Source of the DNA: JAABRB01 sp041617635
Lineage (GTDB): Bacteria > Pseudomonadota > Gammaproteobacteria > Burkholderiales > SG8-39
Reading direction: 5' to 3'
NCBI GenBank assembly: GCA_041617635.1
Contig: JBFJOO010000005.1
Span: 41,019-105,018 of the forward strand
DNA length: 64,000 nucleotides
The notes beneath the pieces were generated by a model. The model was not told where the DNA came from and searched no databases. It saw nothing but the letters and a program-made list of their open reading frames with translations. Of the stretch, positions 17,139 through 26,021 are shown in pieces; the first letter of the stretch is position 1; each line of letters begins with the position of its first letter. The position numbers and the translations under genes are program-made.

Positions 17139-17780
17139 ATGCCGCTCAGCAAATACCGCTACATCGCAGTCGACGGGCCGATCGGTGCCGGCAAGACCAG
17201 CCTCGCTCGGCGGCTCGCCGAGCGCGTCGGCGGCGAACCGTTTCTCGAGCGCCCAGGCGAGAATCCTTTCCTGCCGCGCTTCTACGAGAACATGGGGCGA
17301 TACGCACTGCCCACGCAGCTCTTCTTCCTGTTCCAGCGCATCGGGCAGCTCCGCGAGCTCGCGCAGCCCGGGCTGTTCTCGGGCGCGACCGTCGCCGACT
17401 TCCTGCTCGAGAAGGACTCGCTCTTCGCGCAGCTCACGCTGGCAGGCGATGAGCTGGCGCTCTACGAGCGGATCTACGAGTCGCTCAGCCCGCAAGCGCC
17501 GCGGCCCGACCTGGTCATCTATCTACACGCGGACGTCGACACGCTGCACGATCGGGTGCGCAAGCGCGCGCTCGACTACGAGGCGCCGATATCGCGCGAG
17601 TACCTCGCCGCGCTGGCGGACGCGTATTCCCGGTTCTTTTACCATTACACGGCTGCGCCGCTCCTGGTGGTGAACTCCGAGCGGCTGAACTTCGTCGACA
17701 GCAATCGCGACCTCGAGCTCCTCGTGGAGCACCTCGCCGCGTTGCGCGGCGGACGCGGGTATTTCAACGTCGGGGAATGA
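17139..17780 (+). CDS. Deoxynucleoside kinase (dGK/dCK family)
   Basis: A 213-residue kinase. The P-loop GPIGAGKTSL is near residues 13-22; the ERPGENPFLPRFYENM segment and the DFLLEKDSLFAQ region (DRS-like motif replaced by EKD) match the bacterial deoxynucleoside kinase family. The ATG at 17139 is preferred over an upstream start at 17106, because the family begins just before the P-loop. It phosphorylates salvaged deoxynucleosides; which base cannot be decided. Confidence 0.85.
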   Translation: MPLSKYRYIAVDGPIGAGKTSLARRLAERVGGEPFLERPGENPFLPRFYENMGRYALPTQLFFLFQRIGQLRELAQPGLFSGATVADFLLEKDSLFAQLTLAGDELALYERIYESLSPQAPRPDLVIYLHADVDTLHDRVRKRALDYEAPISREYLAALADAYSRFFYHYTAAPLLVVNSERLNFVDSNRDLELLVEHLAALRGGRGYFNVGE

Positions 17781-17822
17781 TCGACTACGCCGAAGCCACG
17801 AGTCTGATTCGCGCTATTTGGG

Positions 17823-18665
17823 ATGAGCATGGAAGTCCTGCGTACCGTTGCCGAGCTGCGCGCCCACCTCGGGGCGCGCCAGCCCGTCGCCTTCGTTCCG
17901 ACCATGGGCGGTCTCCACGAAGGACATCTGTCGCTCGTGCGCCTCGCACGGGCGCGCCGCGGGTGCGTGGTGGCCAGCATCTTCGTGAACCGTCTGCAGT
18001 TCGGCCCGGCAGACGATTTCGACACCTATCCGCGCACGTTCGAATCCGATTGCGCGGCGCTGGCCGATGCGGGCGTGGACGTCGTATTCGCGCCCGAGGA
18101 GCGCGAGGTCTACCCGGAGCCGCAGGAATTCCGGGTCGCACCGTCGACAGTCGGCGATACGCTCGAAGGGGAATTTCGCCCCGGCTTCTTCGGCGGCGTG
18201 GCAACCGTCGTGCTGAAGCTCTTCAACATCGTGCAGCCGCGCGTGGCGGTGTTCGGCAAAAAGGACTATCAGCAGCTCATGATCGTGCGCAGCATGGTCC
18301 GCCAGCTCAACCTGCCGATCGAGATCGTGGCCGGCGAGACCATACGGGCCGCTGACGGACTGGCCCTGTCGTCCCGCAACAATTACCTGACCGAGGCGGA
18401 GCGTGCCGAGGCCCCGCGCCTCTTCCGGGTGCTCTCGCAAGTCGCAAGCCAACTCTCTGACGGAGCACAGGATTTCGAGGCGCTTGGGCGGAAGGCCATG
18501 GAGGAGCTGCGACGCACCGGCTGGCGCCCGGACTATGTTGCGGTGCGAAAACAAGCTGATCTACAATTGCCGGCCCCGATGGACCGCGAGCTCGTGGTCC
18601 TGGGGGCGGCGTGGCTCGGCGCCACGCGGCTGATCGACAACCTCGAGATCAGGCTGTCGCGCTAG
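17823..18665 (+). CDS. panC: Pantothenate synthetase
   Basis: A 280-residue enzyme joining pantoate and beta-alanine with ATP. Visible motifs are the HIGH-like PTMGGLHEGHLSLV, FVNRLQFGPADDFDTYPR, FFGGVATVVLKLFNIVQP and the KMSKS-like SSRNNYL. An alternative start 6 bp downstream (17829) is possible. panB is not next to it although panD is. Confidence 0.96.
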   Translation: MSMEVLRTVAELRAHLGARQPVAFVPTMGGLHEGHLSLVRLARARRGCVVASIFVNRLQFGPADDFDTYPRTFESDCAALADAGVDVVFAPEEREVYPEPQEFRVAPSTVGDTLEGEFRPGFFGGVATVVLKLFNIVQPRVAVFGKKDYQQLMIVRSMVRQLNLPIEIVAGETIRAADGLALSSRNNYLTEAERAEAPRLFRVLSQVASQLSDGAQDFEALGRKAMEELRRTGWRPDYVAVRKQADLQLPAPMDRELVVLGAAWLGATRLIDNLEIRLSR

Positions 18666-18704
18666 GGGCGTCCCCGATCGCGGCACCGTCACCGGAGCGG
18701 CCCC

Positions 18705-19085
18705 ATGCAGCGCACGATGCTGAAGTCCAAGATCCACCGCGCCACCGTCACCCACGCCGAGCTCGAATACGAAGGCTCCTGCGCGATCGACGAGGACCTT
18801 CTGGAGGCGGCGGACATCCGCGAGTACCAGCAGATCGACATCTACAACGTCACGAACGGCGAGCGCTTCAGCACCTACGCAATTCGCGCCGAGCGCGGAT
18901 CGGGCGTCATCTCGGTGAACGGCGCCGCCGCCCGCCGCGCGCAAGTGGGCGACATCCTCATCATCGCGTCATACGCCACCTACAACGAGCTCGAGGTCCA
19001 CCGTCACCAGCCGGATCTCGTGTACGTCGACGGCCGCAACCACATCAAGCGCCAGGGCCACCAGATTCCGTTGCAGATCGCCTAG
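18705..19085 (+). CDS. panD: Aspartate 1-decarboxylase (pyruvoyl enzyme)
   Basis: A 126-residue proenzyme that makes beta-alanine for pantothenate. The self-cleavage site Gly24-Ser25 is present in YEGSCAID; Ser25 becomes the pyruvoyl group. Other family signatures are LEAADIREYQQIDIYN and NGAAARRAQVGD. It is the last gene of the hda-to-panD operon, 39 bp after panC. Confidence 0.96.
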   Translation: MQRTMLKSKIHRATVTHAELEYEGSCAIDEDLLEAADIREYQQIDIYNVTNGERFSTYAIRAERGSGVISVNGAAARRAQVGDILIIASYATYNELEVHRHQPDLVYVDGRNHIKRQGHQIPLQIA

Positions 19086-19481
19086 GCCGTCAGCTGCGAC
19101 ACTAGTCCAGCGGCTGGAACACTTACTGTAGCGAGGCAGCGGCCGTACCCTAGCGTCGGCCGAAAAAGACCGACGTCCTTATCAGCCTCAGAATCAGGCA
19201 CGGAGTCTCGCCTTCGGACACGCCGTGCCGCGTTCCATGCCTGAAAAGAGCGTCGGTTTTCTTGGGCCGATGCACCGCACCAGCGTCTCTCGCGGCAGCG
19301 GCCGATGCTTGGCCGGCGCCTTTGGCCGCGCCCTCCGTCATGGGTGGTTTGTGCGCGGCTAGTCGTGGGTTGACTGCCCGCCGCAAACCGGGACCCATAG
19401 GCGGGCGTCTGCGGCCGTAGGCGCCGGACGGGCATGGCCGCTGACCCGCCCGAAAAGCAGAGCAAATGCAGCGATCGCTTG
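19086..19481. other. 396-bp non-coding region with several hairpins
   Basis: No convincing gene was found between panD and tldD (convergent). Hairpins include CGTCGG/CCGACG at 19154-19175 (loop 10 nt, contains AAAAA) and a 7-bp perfect stem GGCACGG/CCGTGCC at 19197-19229 with a smaller inner pairing. A short minus-strand frame (19150-19341) lacks a ribosome site. It may hold the terminators of both flanking operons. Confidence 0.45.
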
Positions 19482-20927
19482 CTACGCGGTGCCGCCGACA
19501 GTGAGCCCGTCGATGCGCAGCGTGGGCTGACCGACGCCGACCGGAACGCTCTGACCTTCCTTGCCGCACGTGCCGACGCCCGTGTCGAGCTGGAGGTCGT
19601 TGCCGATCATCGACACACGCGTCAGCGCGTCCGGGCCGTTGCCGATCAACGTCGCGCCTTTCACCGGCGCGGTGACGCGACCGTTCTCGATGAGGTAGGC
19701 CTCGGTGCACGAGAACACGAACTTGCCGTTCGTGATGTCGACCTGCCCGCCGCCGAAGTTGACGGCATAGAGGCCGTTGTCGACCGACGCGATGATCTCG
19801 CCCGGATCCTTGTCGCCGGCGAGCATGTAGGTGTTCGTCATCCGCGGCATCACGGTGTGCGCGTAGCTTTCCCGTCGGCCGTTTCCCGTGAGCGGCATCT
19901 TCATCAGCCGCGCGTTCAGGCTGTCCTGGAGATAGCCGCGCAGCACGCCGTTCTCGATCAGCGTGGTGCACTGGGTGGGATTGCCCTCGTCGTCGACGTT
20001 CAGCGATCCGCGCCGCGACGGGAGCGTTCCGTCGTCCACCACCGTGACCCCGGGTGCGGCAACACGCTCGCCGAGTCGCCCGGAGAACGCGGAGGACTCC
20101 TTGCGATTGAAATCGCCCTCGAGCCCGTGCCCGATCGCCTCGTGCAACAGCACGCCGGGCCAGCCGGGTCCGAGCACGACGGTCATCGTGCCTGCGGGCG
20201 CGGCGCGTGACTCGAGATTGATCAGCGCCTGGTCGACGGCTTTCGCGGCGTACTCCGCCAGGCGCGCATCGGTGAAATAGCTGTAGTCGACTCGTCCGCC
20301 ACCGCCCGAAGTCCCCTGCTCGCGCCGGCCGCCCGATTCGGCGATCACCTGCAGCGAAAGCCGCACCAGCGGCCGGACGTCCGCGGACATGACGCCGTCG
20401 GAGCGCGCCACCAGCACGACTTCGTAGATGCCACCGAGGCTGGCCATCACCTGCACGACCCGCGGATCGCGCGCGCGGCAAATCCGCTCGATCCGCTCGA
20501 GCAGCCGCACCTTTTCGGTGTCGGCGAGCGAACCGAGCGGATCCATCGGCCGATAGAGGTCGCGGCCAGCGGCGTGGCGGACCGCAGGAACGCGACCACT
20601 CTTTCCGGCGCGCGCGATCGCCCGCGTTGCCCCAGCCGCATCGTGCAGCGCCTCGAGACTGATCTCGTCGGAATAGGCGAACGCGGTCTTGTCGCCCGCG
20701 ACGGCGCGCACGCCGACGCCCTGGTCGATGTTGAAGCTGCCGGACTTCACGATGCCCTCCTCCAGGCTCCAGCCTTCGCTGCGCGAGTACTGGAAGTAGA
20801 GGTCCGCGTAGTCCACCCTGTGCGTGAGAATCCCGCCGAGCACCGAATCGATGGCCGGCGCGCGCAGGTCGTAGGGCGCGAGCAACGTGGCCTGCGCGGT
20901 GGATAGCAACGGTTGTTCGGTCTGCAT
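19482..20927 (-). CDS. tldD: Metalloprotease TldD
   Basis: A 481-residue protein of the TldD/PmbA family. The zinc motif HEAIGHGLEGD lies near residues 258-268, and a third ligand is expected in the C-terminal half (GTCGKEGQ region). TldD normally works with TldE (PmbA) as a heterodimer that degrades flexible peptides and, in some bacteria, matures microcin or antitoxin proteins; no tldE is in the window. It follows the nitrilase gene by 26 bp in the common betaproteobacterial order yhdP-nit-tldD. Confidence 0.94.
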   Translation of the reverse strand: MQTEQPLLSTAQATLLAPYDLRAPAIDSVLGGILTHRVDYADLYFQYSRSEGWSLEEGIVKSGSFNIDQGVGVRAVAGDKTAFAYSDEISLEALHDAAGATRAIARAGKSGRVPAVRHAAGRDLYRPMDPLGSLADTEKVRLLERIERICRARDPRVVQVMASLGGIYEVVLVARSDGVMSADVRPLVRLSLQVIAESGGRREQGTSGGGGRVDYSYFTDARLAEYAAKAVDQALINLESRAAPAGTMTVVLGPGWPGVLLHEAIGHGLEGDFNRKESSAFSGRLGERVAAPGVTVVDDGTLPSRRGSLNVDDEGNPTQCTTLIENGVLRGYLQDSLNARLMKMPLTGNGRRESYAHTVMPRMTNTYMLAGDKDPGEIIASVDNGLYAVNFGGGQVDITNGKFVFSCTEAYLIENGRVTAPVKGATLIGNGPDALTRVSMIGNDLQLDTGVGTCGKEGQSVPVGVGQPTLRIDGLTVGGTA

Positions 20928-20953
20928 GGGCTTTCCCGGTGTGAATCGGATGT

Positions 20954-21772
20954 CTAATCGAAGGCGCGATGCTCGAGGGCCGGCAGCGCGGCGCGCAGCT
21001 TTGTCTGGTAGCTGGGGTCAATCTCGGCGATTACAACGCCCGGCCCCTCAGGGAGGCATGCGCGCACCTTTCCCCAGGGATCGACGATCATGCTGTGGCC
21101 ATGTGTCACGCGGCCGCTCTCGTGGCGACCGCCTTGCGCTGGCGCGATCACCCACGCGAGATTCTCGATGGCGCGCGCGCGCAGCAGCGTCTCCCAGTGC
21201 GCCTGGCCGGTGGGCACGGTGAACGCGGAGGGAACGCTGATCAGGTCGACGTCGCCGAGCCCGCGATAGAGCTCCGGAAACCGGACGTCATAGCAGACCG
21301 ACAGCCCGATTCGACCGAAAGGAGTATCGATCGCTGCCGCTGCCGTGCCGGGCTCGATGGTGTTCGTCTCGCGGAAGCGCTCCTCGCCCAGCTCGAATCC
21401 GAACAGGTGCATCTTGTCGTAGCGTGCGACGCGCCTTCCGGAGTCGTCGAAGACGAGGCAGCTGTTGCGCACGCGCTCGTCGGACGCTGTCGCAATCGGC
21501 AGGGTGCCACCGATCACCCAGACATGGAACCGGGCCGCGATCCGCGCCAGAAACGACTGGATCGGCCCGTCTCCGTCCTGCTCGCGGATGGCGAGCTTGT
21601 CGCGCTCGCCGGGACCGATGAAGCAGAACCATTCGGGCAGCGCGACGAGCCGAGCACCCTGGTCCGCGGCATCACCGATCAGCTCCTCGGCGACCGCGAG
21701 ATTCCGCTCGACCGAAGCGCTCGCGACCGTCTGGATTGCCGCGATGCGAAAGGGTTGGGTTGGTCTGTCCAT
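20954..21772 (-). CDS. Carbon-nitrogen hydrolase, Nit1/deaminated-glutathione amidase type
   Basis: A 272-residue nitrilase-superfamily enzyme with the full catalytic triad: Glu47 (ALPEWF), Lys120 (RYDKMHLF) and Cys160 (SVCYDVRFPELYR). The sequence matches the Nit1 branch, whose known member hydrolyses deaminated glutathione as metabolite repair. It is in line with tldD downstream and yhdP upstream, the latter across a 227-bp gap (21773-21999) in which no gene or clear signal was seen. Confidence 0.88.
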   Translation of the reverse strand: MDRPTQPFRIAAIQTVASASVERNLAVAEELIGDAADQGARLVALPEWFCFIGPGERDKLAIREQDGDGPIQSFLARIAARFHVWVIGGTLPIATASDERVRNSCLVFDDSGRRVARYDKMHLFGFELGEERFRETNTIEPGTAAAAIDTPFGRIGLSVCYDVRFPELYRGLGDVDLISVPSAFTVPTGQAHWETLLRARAIENLAWVIAPAQGGRHESGRVTHGHSMIVDPWGKVRACLPEGPGVVIAEIDPSYQTKLRAALPALEHRAFD

Positions 21773-21999
21773 CGGTTCGGGTTGGGCGCCGGCCGCCCGG
21801 CCTCGCCCTGATGGGAGTCCGGAGCCGTCCGGCAGTTCCGGCAGCGAGCCTCAGGATTCTATGCCAGGACCTCGAGGGGCATCGTCATCTGGGCCCTCGC
21901 TACCCAGAACGCGCCGGTCGTCAGCCAGGCGCGCCGACTGATTCTTTTTGATAACAGCGAGTTAGCGTAGCGGCGCCGGACGTGAAGCGCTTTCGGCCC

Positions 22000-24900
22000 T
22001 CAGTTCGAGCTGGTCGGCGGATCAGTGGCAACCGCTGCGGCGCGCTGCTCGACCTTCGGGTCCCGCCAGGTGCCGCTGACGTCGTACTCGACCGCAATCA
22101 TCTGACCGATCGGGTTCTTCAGCAGCTGCTGGGCAAGCAGGGTGCCGGCGCCAACGATCGGGTTCAGCAGCGCGATGCCGGCCGCGGCGGCCACGCCGCC
22201 CCCCACTTCGGGGATCACTCGGAGCTCGAGACGCTGGGTTTCGCGCGCGATGTCCGCGGTTCCCTTCAAGGTGACCGCGGCCGCCGGCCCGACCATGACG
22301 AAATCCTGCGTGGACAATACGCCGCGCGAGACCCCGGCTGTCGCAGAGATGGAATCGAACGCGAACCCCTTGTCCAGCACGTCGCCAAAGTCCCCCACGC
22401 TGCGCCGGGGCAGCGACTGCAGCGAGAGCAGGCCGAGCAGCTTGCCGATGCCGGGTTCGACTTTCAGGAACTGGCCCTTGCCGGCACCGAGTCGAATCGA
22501 TCCGCCCAGCGTCGCGTAATCGATCGCGTGCGGGGGACCATTCCAGACGAGCTCGCCATCGAGCGCCGCCTCCCCGCGCGATACCGCATCAATGTGGCCG
22601 AACCGTGCCAAGTACTTTCCGGCGTCCGCGGTCTCGATTTTGAACGTGACGGCGGTGCGCTCCGGCAAAGCGGCACGCGGCCGCCACGTTCCGCGCGCCA
22701 CGATGGCGCCTTCGGGCGCGCGCACTTCGCAGTGCTGGATGCGCCAGTCGCCACTTTCGTTCACGGCCACGAGCACGAGGCGCCCGAGATCGCGGCCCGA
22801 GAGGAAGACGCTATCGGCCACCACGTCGAGCGCCGGCAGTTCGTTCAGGGTGCTGTCTGCAGCTTGGCCGACTTGCTGCGGATCGGCCAGCTCGAGGCGC
22901 TTCAGACGCGCGACGAGTGAGCCGCGGCCCTCGGGCCGCCACGCCAGATCACCGGCGAGTTCGCGCGAGGTTGCCTGGGCCTGCCAGCCGCCGCCGAATT
23001 GCCGGGCGCGGACCGTCACCTCGTGAAAGCGCCTGCCAAGGGCAACGAGCGTATCGGCCCGTACGCTGAGCGCCGTCACGAGCTGTGCGCCGGCGTTGCC
23101 GGCGTCGCGCGGCACGAGGTTGACCAGCTTGTCGAGGTCGAGCTCCGGCAGGTTGACCGCAACGAACACCCCACGTTCGCGCGGCAGCGCGGCCACCGGG
23201 CTGCCGATCCCGATCGCCGCGCGCTGGAGCACGCTCGCGCCGTCGACGATGCGCGTCTGGGCCTGGGCGTTGAGAATCTTGCCCAGCGCGACGCTGACCG
23301 TGTCCTGCCGGACCGATTGCCCCCCGCTGGGTTCCGGCGCGCGGCCGATGGCACGCTCCACCTTCGTGGGCCATGGGTCCGTGGCGATCTTGCCGAACGG
23401 CGCCGGGAGGTCGAGCGCGACACCCACGAGCTCCGACTCGACCGCGAAGTCGGCGTGCCGACCGCGAAACGTCATGGCGAGACGGTAATCGGCGCTCCCC
23501 CGCACCCGTCCGGCGAGCGGGTAGCCGCTGACGCGGGCCAATCGCCCCGCGTCGAGCTTGCCCGCGCCGGTGAGCGCGACTGTGCCATCTCCGCGCGTGG
23601 CGAACGCAAAGGAGATCGGACCGCCGTGGATCTGCGCGTCGATTTTCTTGGCGCTGACGTCCGCTTCGGTAAATGCCGCGATCCCGTTGACGGCCGAGAG
23701 CTCCGGCATCTCCGGGCCGGGCGTCATGCGATTGTCGATGATCCGGTAGCTGCCGGCCACCTTGGTCTCGTGCACCCTGGCAAACGGAAGATCGAACTTC
23801 AAGACAAGCTCGCCTTCACCCTCCGCGCTCCAGCCTTCGGTGAAGCCGCCGATCATTTCGTTGACCGGGCTCTGCGCGATGATCTTGAGGAACGCGGCGG
23901 TAGCGCCTTCCGCCTCGCCGGCGATGCTCGCCCGCTCGTCTTTGGCAAAAAGGTCGGGCACGCTTGCATGAATGAAACGGGCGCGTGCGCCCAGCATGTC
24001 TCCGCTGGTGGCTCGAACGTGGAGGACCTGCGAATCGATCTCGATGTCGCCGCTCATGCCGACCAACTCTGGCCAGCGCTCTCCGATGCGCATTGCCGCG
24101 CCGGACGCGGTCGCCGTGATGCGAAAGATCCCGCCCTTGCCGTCACGGAATGGGAAGTCGCCGAGGTCGCCCTGGAGGCGCACTCGGCCGTCGGCGGCGG
24201 TTCCCGCGAGGATCGCCTCCTTCAGCCAGGTCCGCAGCCTGACGCCGATCGCCGGGATGTACCGATAGACCTTCGGGCCTGCCGCGCGCACGATGTTCGC
24301 GGTGAAGTCCACATTGCCCGGCGTGTCGGTCGTCGAGCGGTATGTGCCGGCCACCGTGGCGGCCAGATCGTCGTTCAACAAGACGAGATCGTCGATCCGG
24401 ACCTCGATGCCCGCCGCCTGCCGGATCCAGCCAAGGCGCGCCGTCAAGATATCGAATCGCAGCGGCGGCTCCGGAAATAGATTCGGTGCGGCAATCGACG
24501 CGCCGGCCGCGTCGATCGACACGCGCCCGCCCTGCTCCGTCGCTTCCAATCTCCCGGAGAAACCCGCGAAGCCCGGCACTTGCCGCCAGGGCTGCATCCC
24601 GAGTCCTGCGAGCCGGCTTTCCACCCGGAAGGAGTCCGGGGCATCCAGATTCCCGACCCAGCTGAATCGCAGGTCGTCCAGGCGGCCCCGCGGGTCGATC
24701 TCGGCCAGCGCCTGGCGCAGCTTGTCGGGCAGCGGCACGTGACCGCCAACGTGGGCAAGCGCGGCGAGGCCGAGGGTTCGCAGCGTGACTTCGCCGCGCG
24801 GCGCGCGCGCGCCGTCGCCAGGCTGCCAGATTGCCCGGAAATCGGTCGGCCCCAGCACGACGCCGGAGCGCGTCTCCAGGGCGAGCTGCTCGCCATAGAC

Positions 24901-25914
24901 TTCGAACTGCTCGCCGGCGCCGTGCCGCAGCGCGGGCAGCTCGTAGCGCGGGCGCCGCTCCCGAGTGCCGATCCGCCCTTGAATCGACGCGAGCTCGAAG
25001 ACTTTGAGGTCGCGCGCCAAGCGTGTCGAGACGTCGGCGAGCGCAACGTCCGCCGACAGCTCCGTCAGGCGTCGACCACGAAACGACAGCCACGCGGTGA
25101 GCGCACCGCGGCCGCCGTTGACTTCGAACGGGTAGTCGCTCCACTGATGCCAAGCGGCAAGATCGACGAAGTCCGATGCGACGTAAATCCGGCCCTGCCA
25201 GGCGTCGATCGGAGCGGCGGTCGCGCCGTAGATGTCGCCGCGCACGTCGAGCGGTCCCGCGTGCTCGGCGGGCGGTTCCGCGCGCAGGGCGAAGCGGTGA
25301 CGCGCGCCGAGGTTCTCGAGCACGAAGCTCACCTTCTCGAGGCGCAGCGGCGGCGCGCCGCGAAGCTCGTCCTGCCACTCGATGCGCCCCTCCCGGATGA
25401 CGATCTCGCCCTGATCCAGCACCCAGTCGGCGACGCCGCCGTCGTCGTGGGGCTCGGCGGGGCGCAGCGCCAGTCCGGCGATGAACAGACGGCCGGACGG
25501 CTCGCGCCGCATCCTGAGCTCCGGCCGGTCGAGGACGAGCGAGCGGAACCTGGGCTCCATGACAAGCAGCGAGCGCCACGCGAGCGTCGCGCTCACATAG
25601 GGCAGCTCGAGCGCCACGTCGCCGCGGCGGTCGAATACGCGCACGCGGCTCAGCTGCAGGCGCGGATGCAACGCGAACCAGTCGGCCTCGACCGCCTCGA
25701 TCTCGACGTGCTCGCCGACCGCCTCCGAGACCAGGCGCGCGATGGCGTCGCGATGATCGGCGATGCCCGGCAGCACGAAGAACCGCAGGCTCAGCACGCC
25801 GATCGCGACGACGAAATAGAGCCCGACGAGCGTCCAGCCCGCCGCGCGCACGATCTTGTACAAACGCCGCTCGCGCGATTCGAGCTGCGGCTCTTCGGGA
25901 AGAATCTCAGTCAT
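22000..25914 (-). CDS. yhdP: YhdP-family AsmA-like envelope protein
   Basis: A 1304-residue protein with one N-terminal membrane helix (residues about 28-52, WTLVGLYFVVAIGVLSL) and a very long periplasmic part made of repeated AsmA/DUF3971-type beta segments. The length and the C-terminal region (IPEVGGGVAAAAGIALLNP, GAGTLLAQQLLKNPIG) are those of YhdP. In E. coli, YhdP with TamB and YdbH moves phospholipids to the outer membrane. It is divergent from glnE and upstream of the nitrilase and tldD genes. Confidence 0.9.
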   Translation of the reverse strand: MTEILPEEPQLESRERRLYKIVRAAGWTLVGLYFVVAIGVLSLRFFVLPGIADHRDAIARLVSEAVGEHVEIEAVEADWFALHPRLQLSRVRVFDRRGDVALELPYVSATLAWRSLLVMEPRFRSLVLDRPELRMRREPSGRLFIAGLALRPAEPHDDGGVADWVLDQGEIVIREGRIEWQDELRGAPPLRLEKVSFVLENLGARHRFALRAEPPAEHAGPLDVRGDIYGATAAPIDAWQGRIYVASDFVDLAAWHQWSDYPFEVNGGRGALTAWLSFRGRRLTELSADVALADVSTRLARDLKVFELASIQGRIGTRERRPRYELPALRHGAGEQFEVYGEQLALETRSGVVLGPTDFRAIWQPGDGARAPRGEVTLRTLGLAALAHVGGHVPLPDKLRQALAEIDPRGRLDDLRFSWVGNLDAPDSFRVESRLAGLGMQPWRQVPGFAGFSGRLEATEQGGRVSIDAAGASIAAPNLFPEPPLRFDILTARLGWIRQAAGIEVRIDDLVLLNDDLAATVAGTYRSTTDTPGNVDFTANIVRAAGPKVYRYIPAIGVRLRTWLKEAILAGTAADGRVRLQGDLGDFPFRDGKGGIFRITATASGAAMRIGERWPELVGMSGDIEIDSQVLHVRATSGDMLGARARFIHASVPDLFAKDERASIAGEAEGATAAFLKIIAQSPVNEMIGGFTEGWSAEGEGELVLKFDLPFARVHETKVAGSYRIIDNRMTPGPEMPELSAVNGIAAFTEADVSAKKIDAQIHGGPISFAFATRGDGTVALTGAGKLDAGRLARVSGYPLAGRVRGSADYRLAMTFRGRHADFAVESELVGVALDLPAPFGKIATDPWPTKVERAIGRAPEPSGGQSVRQDTVSVALGKILNAQAQTRIVDGASVLQRAAIGIGSPVAALPRERGVFVAVNLPELDLDKLVNLVPRDAGNAGAQLVTALSVRADTLVALGRRFHEVTVRARQFGGGWQAQATSRELAGDLAWRPEGRGSLVARLKRLELADPQQVGQAADSTLNELPALDVVADSVFLSGRDLGRLVLVAVNESGDWRIQHCEVRAPEGAIVARGTWRPRAALPERTAVTFKIETADAGKYLARFGHIDAVSRGEAALDGELVWNGPPHAIDYATLGGSIRLGAGKGQFLKVEPGIGKLLGLLSLQSLPRRSVGDFGDVLDKGFAFDSISATAGVSRGVLSTQDFVMVGPAAAVTLKGTADIARETQRLELRVIPEVGGGVAAAAGIALLNPIVGAGTLLAQQLLKNPIGQMIAVEYDVSGTWRDPKVEQRAAAVATDPPTSSN

Positions 25915-26021
25915 CTAAGCGGGCCGCTCGATTTCTCCAAGGTGCTGGCCGCGACACTCACGCGCCCCTAGAATAGGGCCGGTCCAATCGCGCCTGGCCG
26001 GACTACGCACCCGCGTAATCC

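Noticed and set aside
17777..18355. A frame starting in the kinase stop (ATGA), considered as a panB remnant.
   Set aside because: The peptide has no panB similarity and becomes an out-of-frame shadow of panC.
19150..19341. A 63-codon minus-strand frame in the panD-tldD gap.
   Set aside because: No ribosome site, basic low-information composition and overlap with hairpins; more likely chance in GC-rich DNA.
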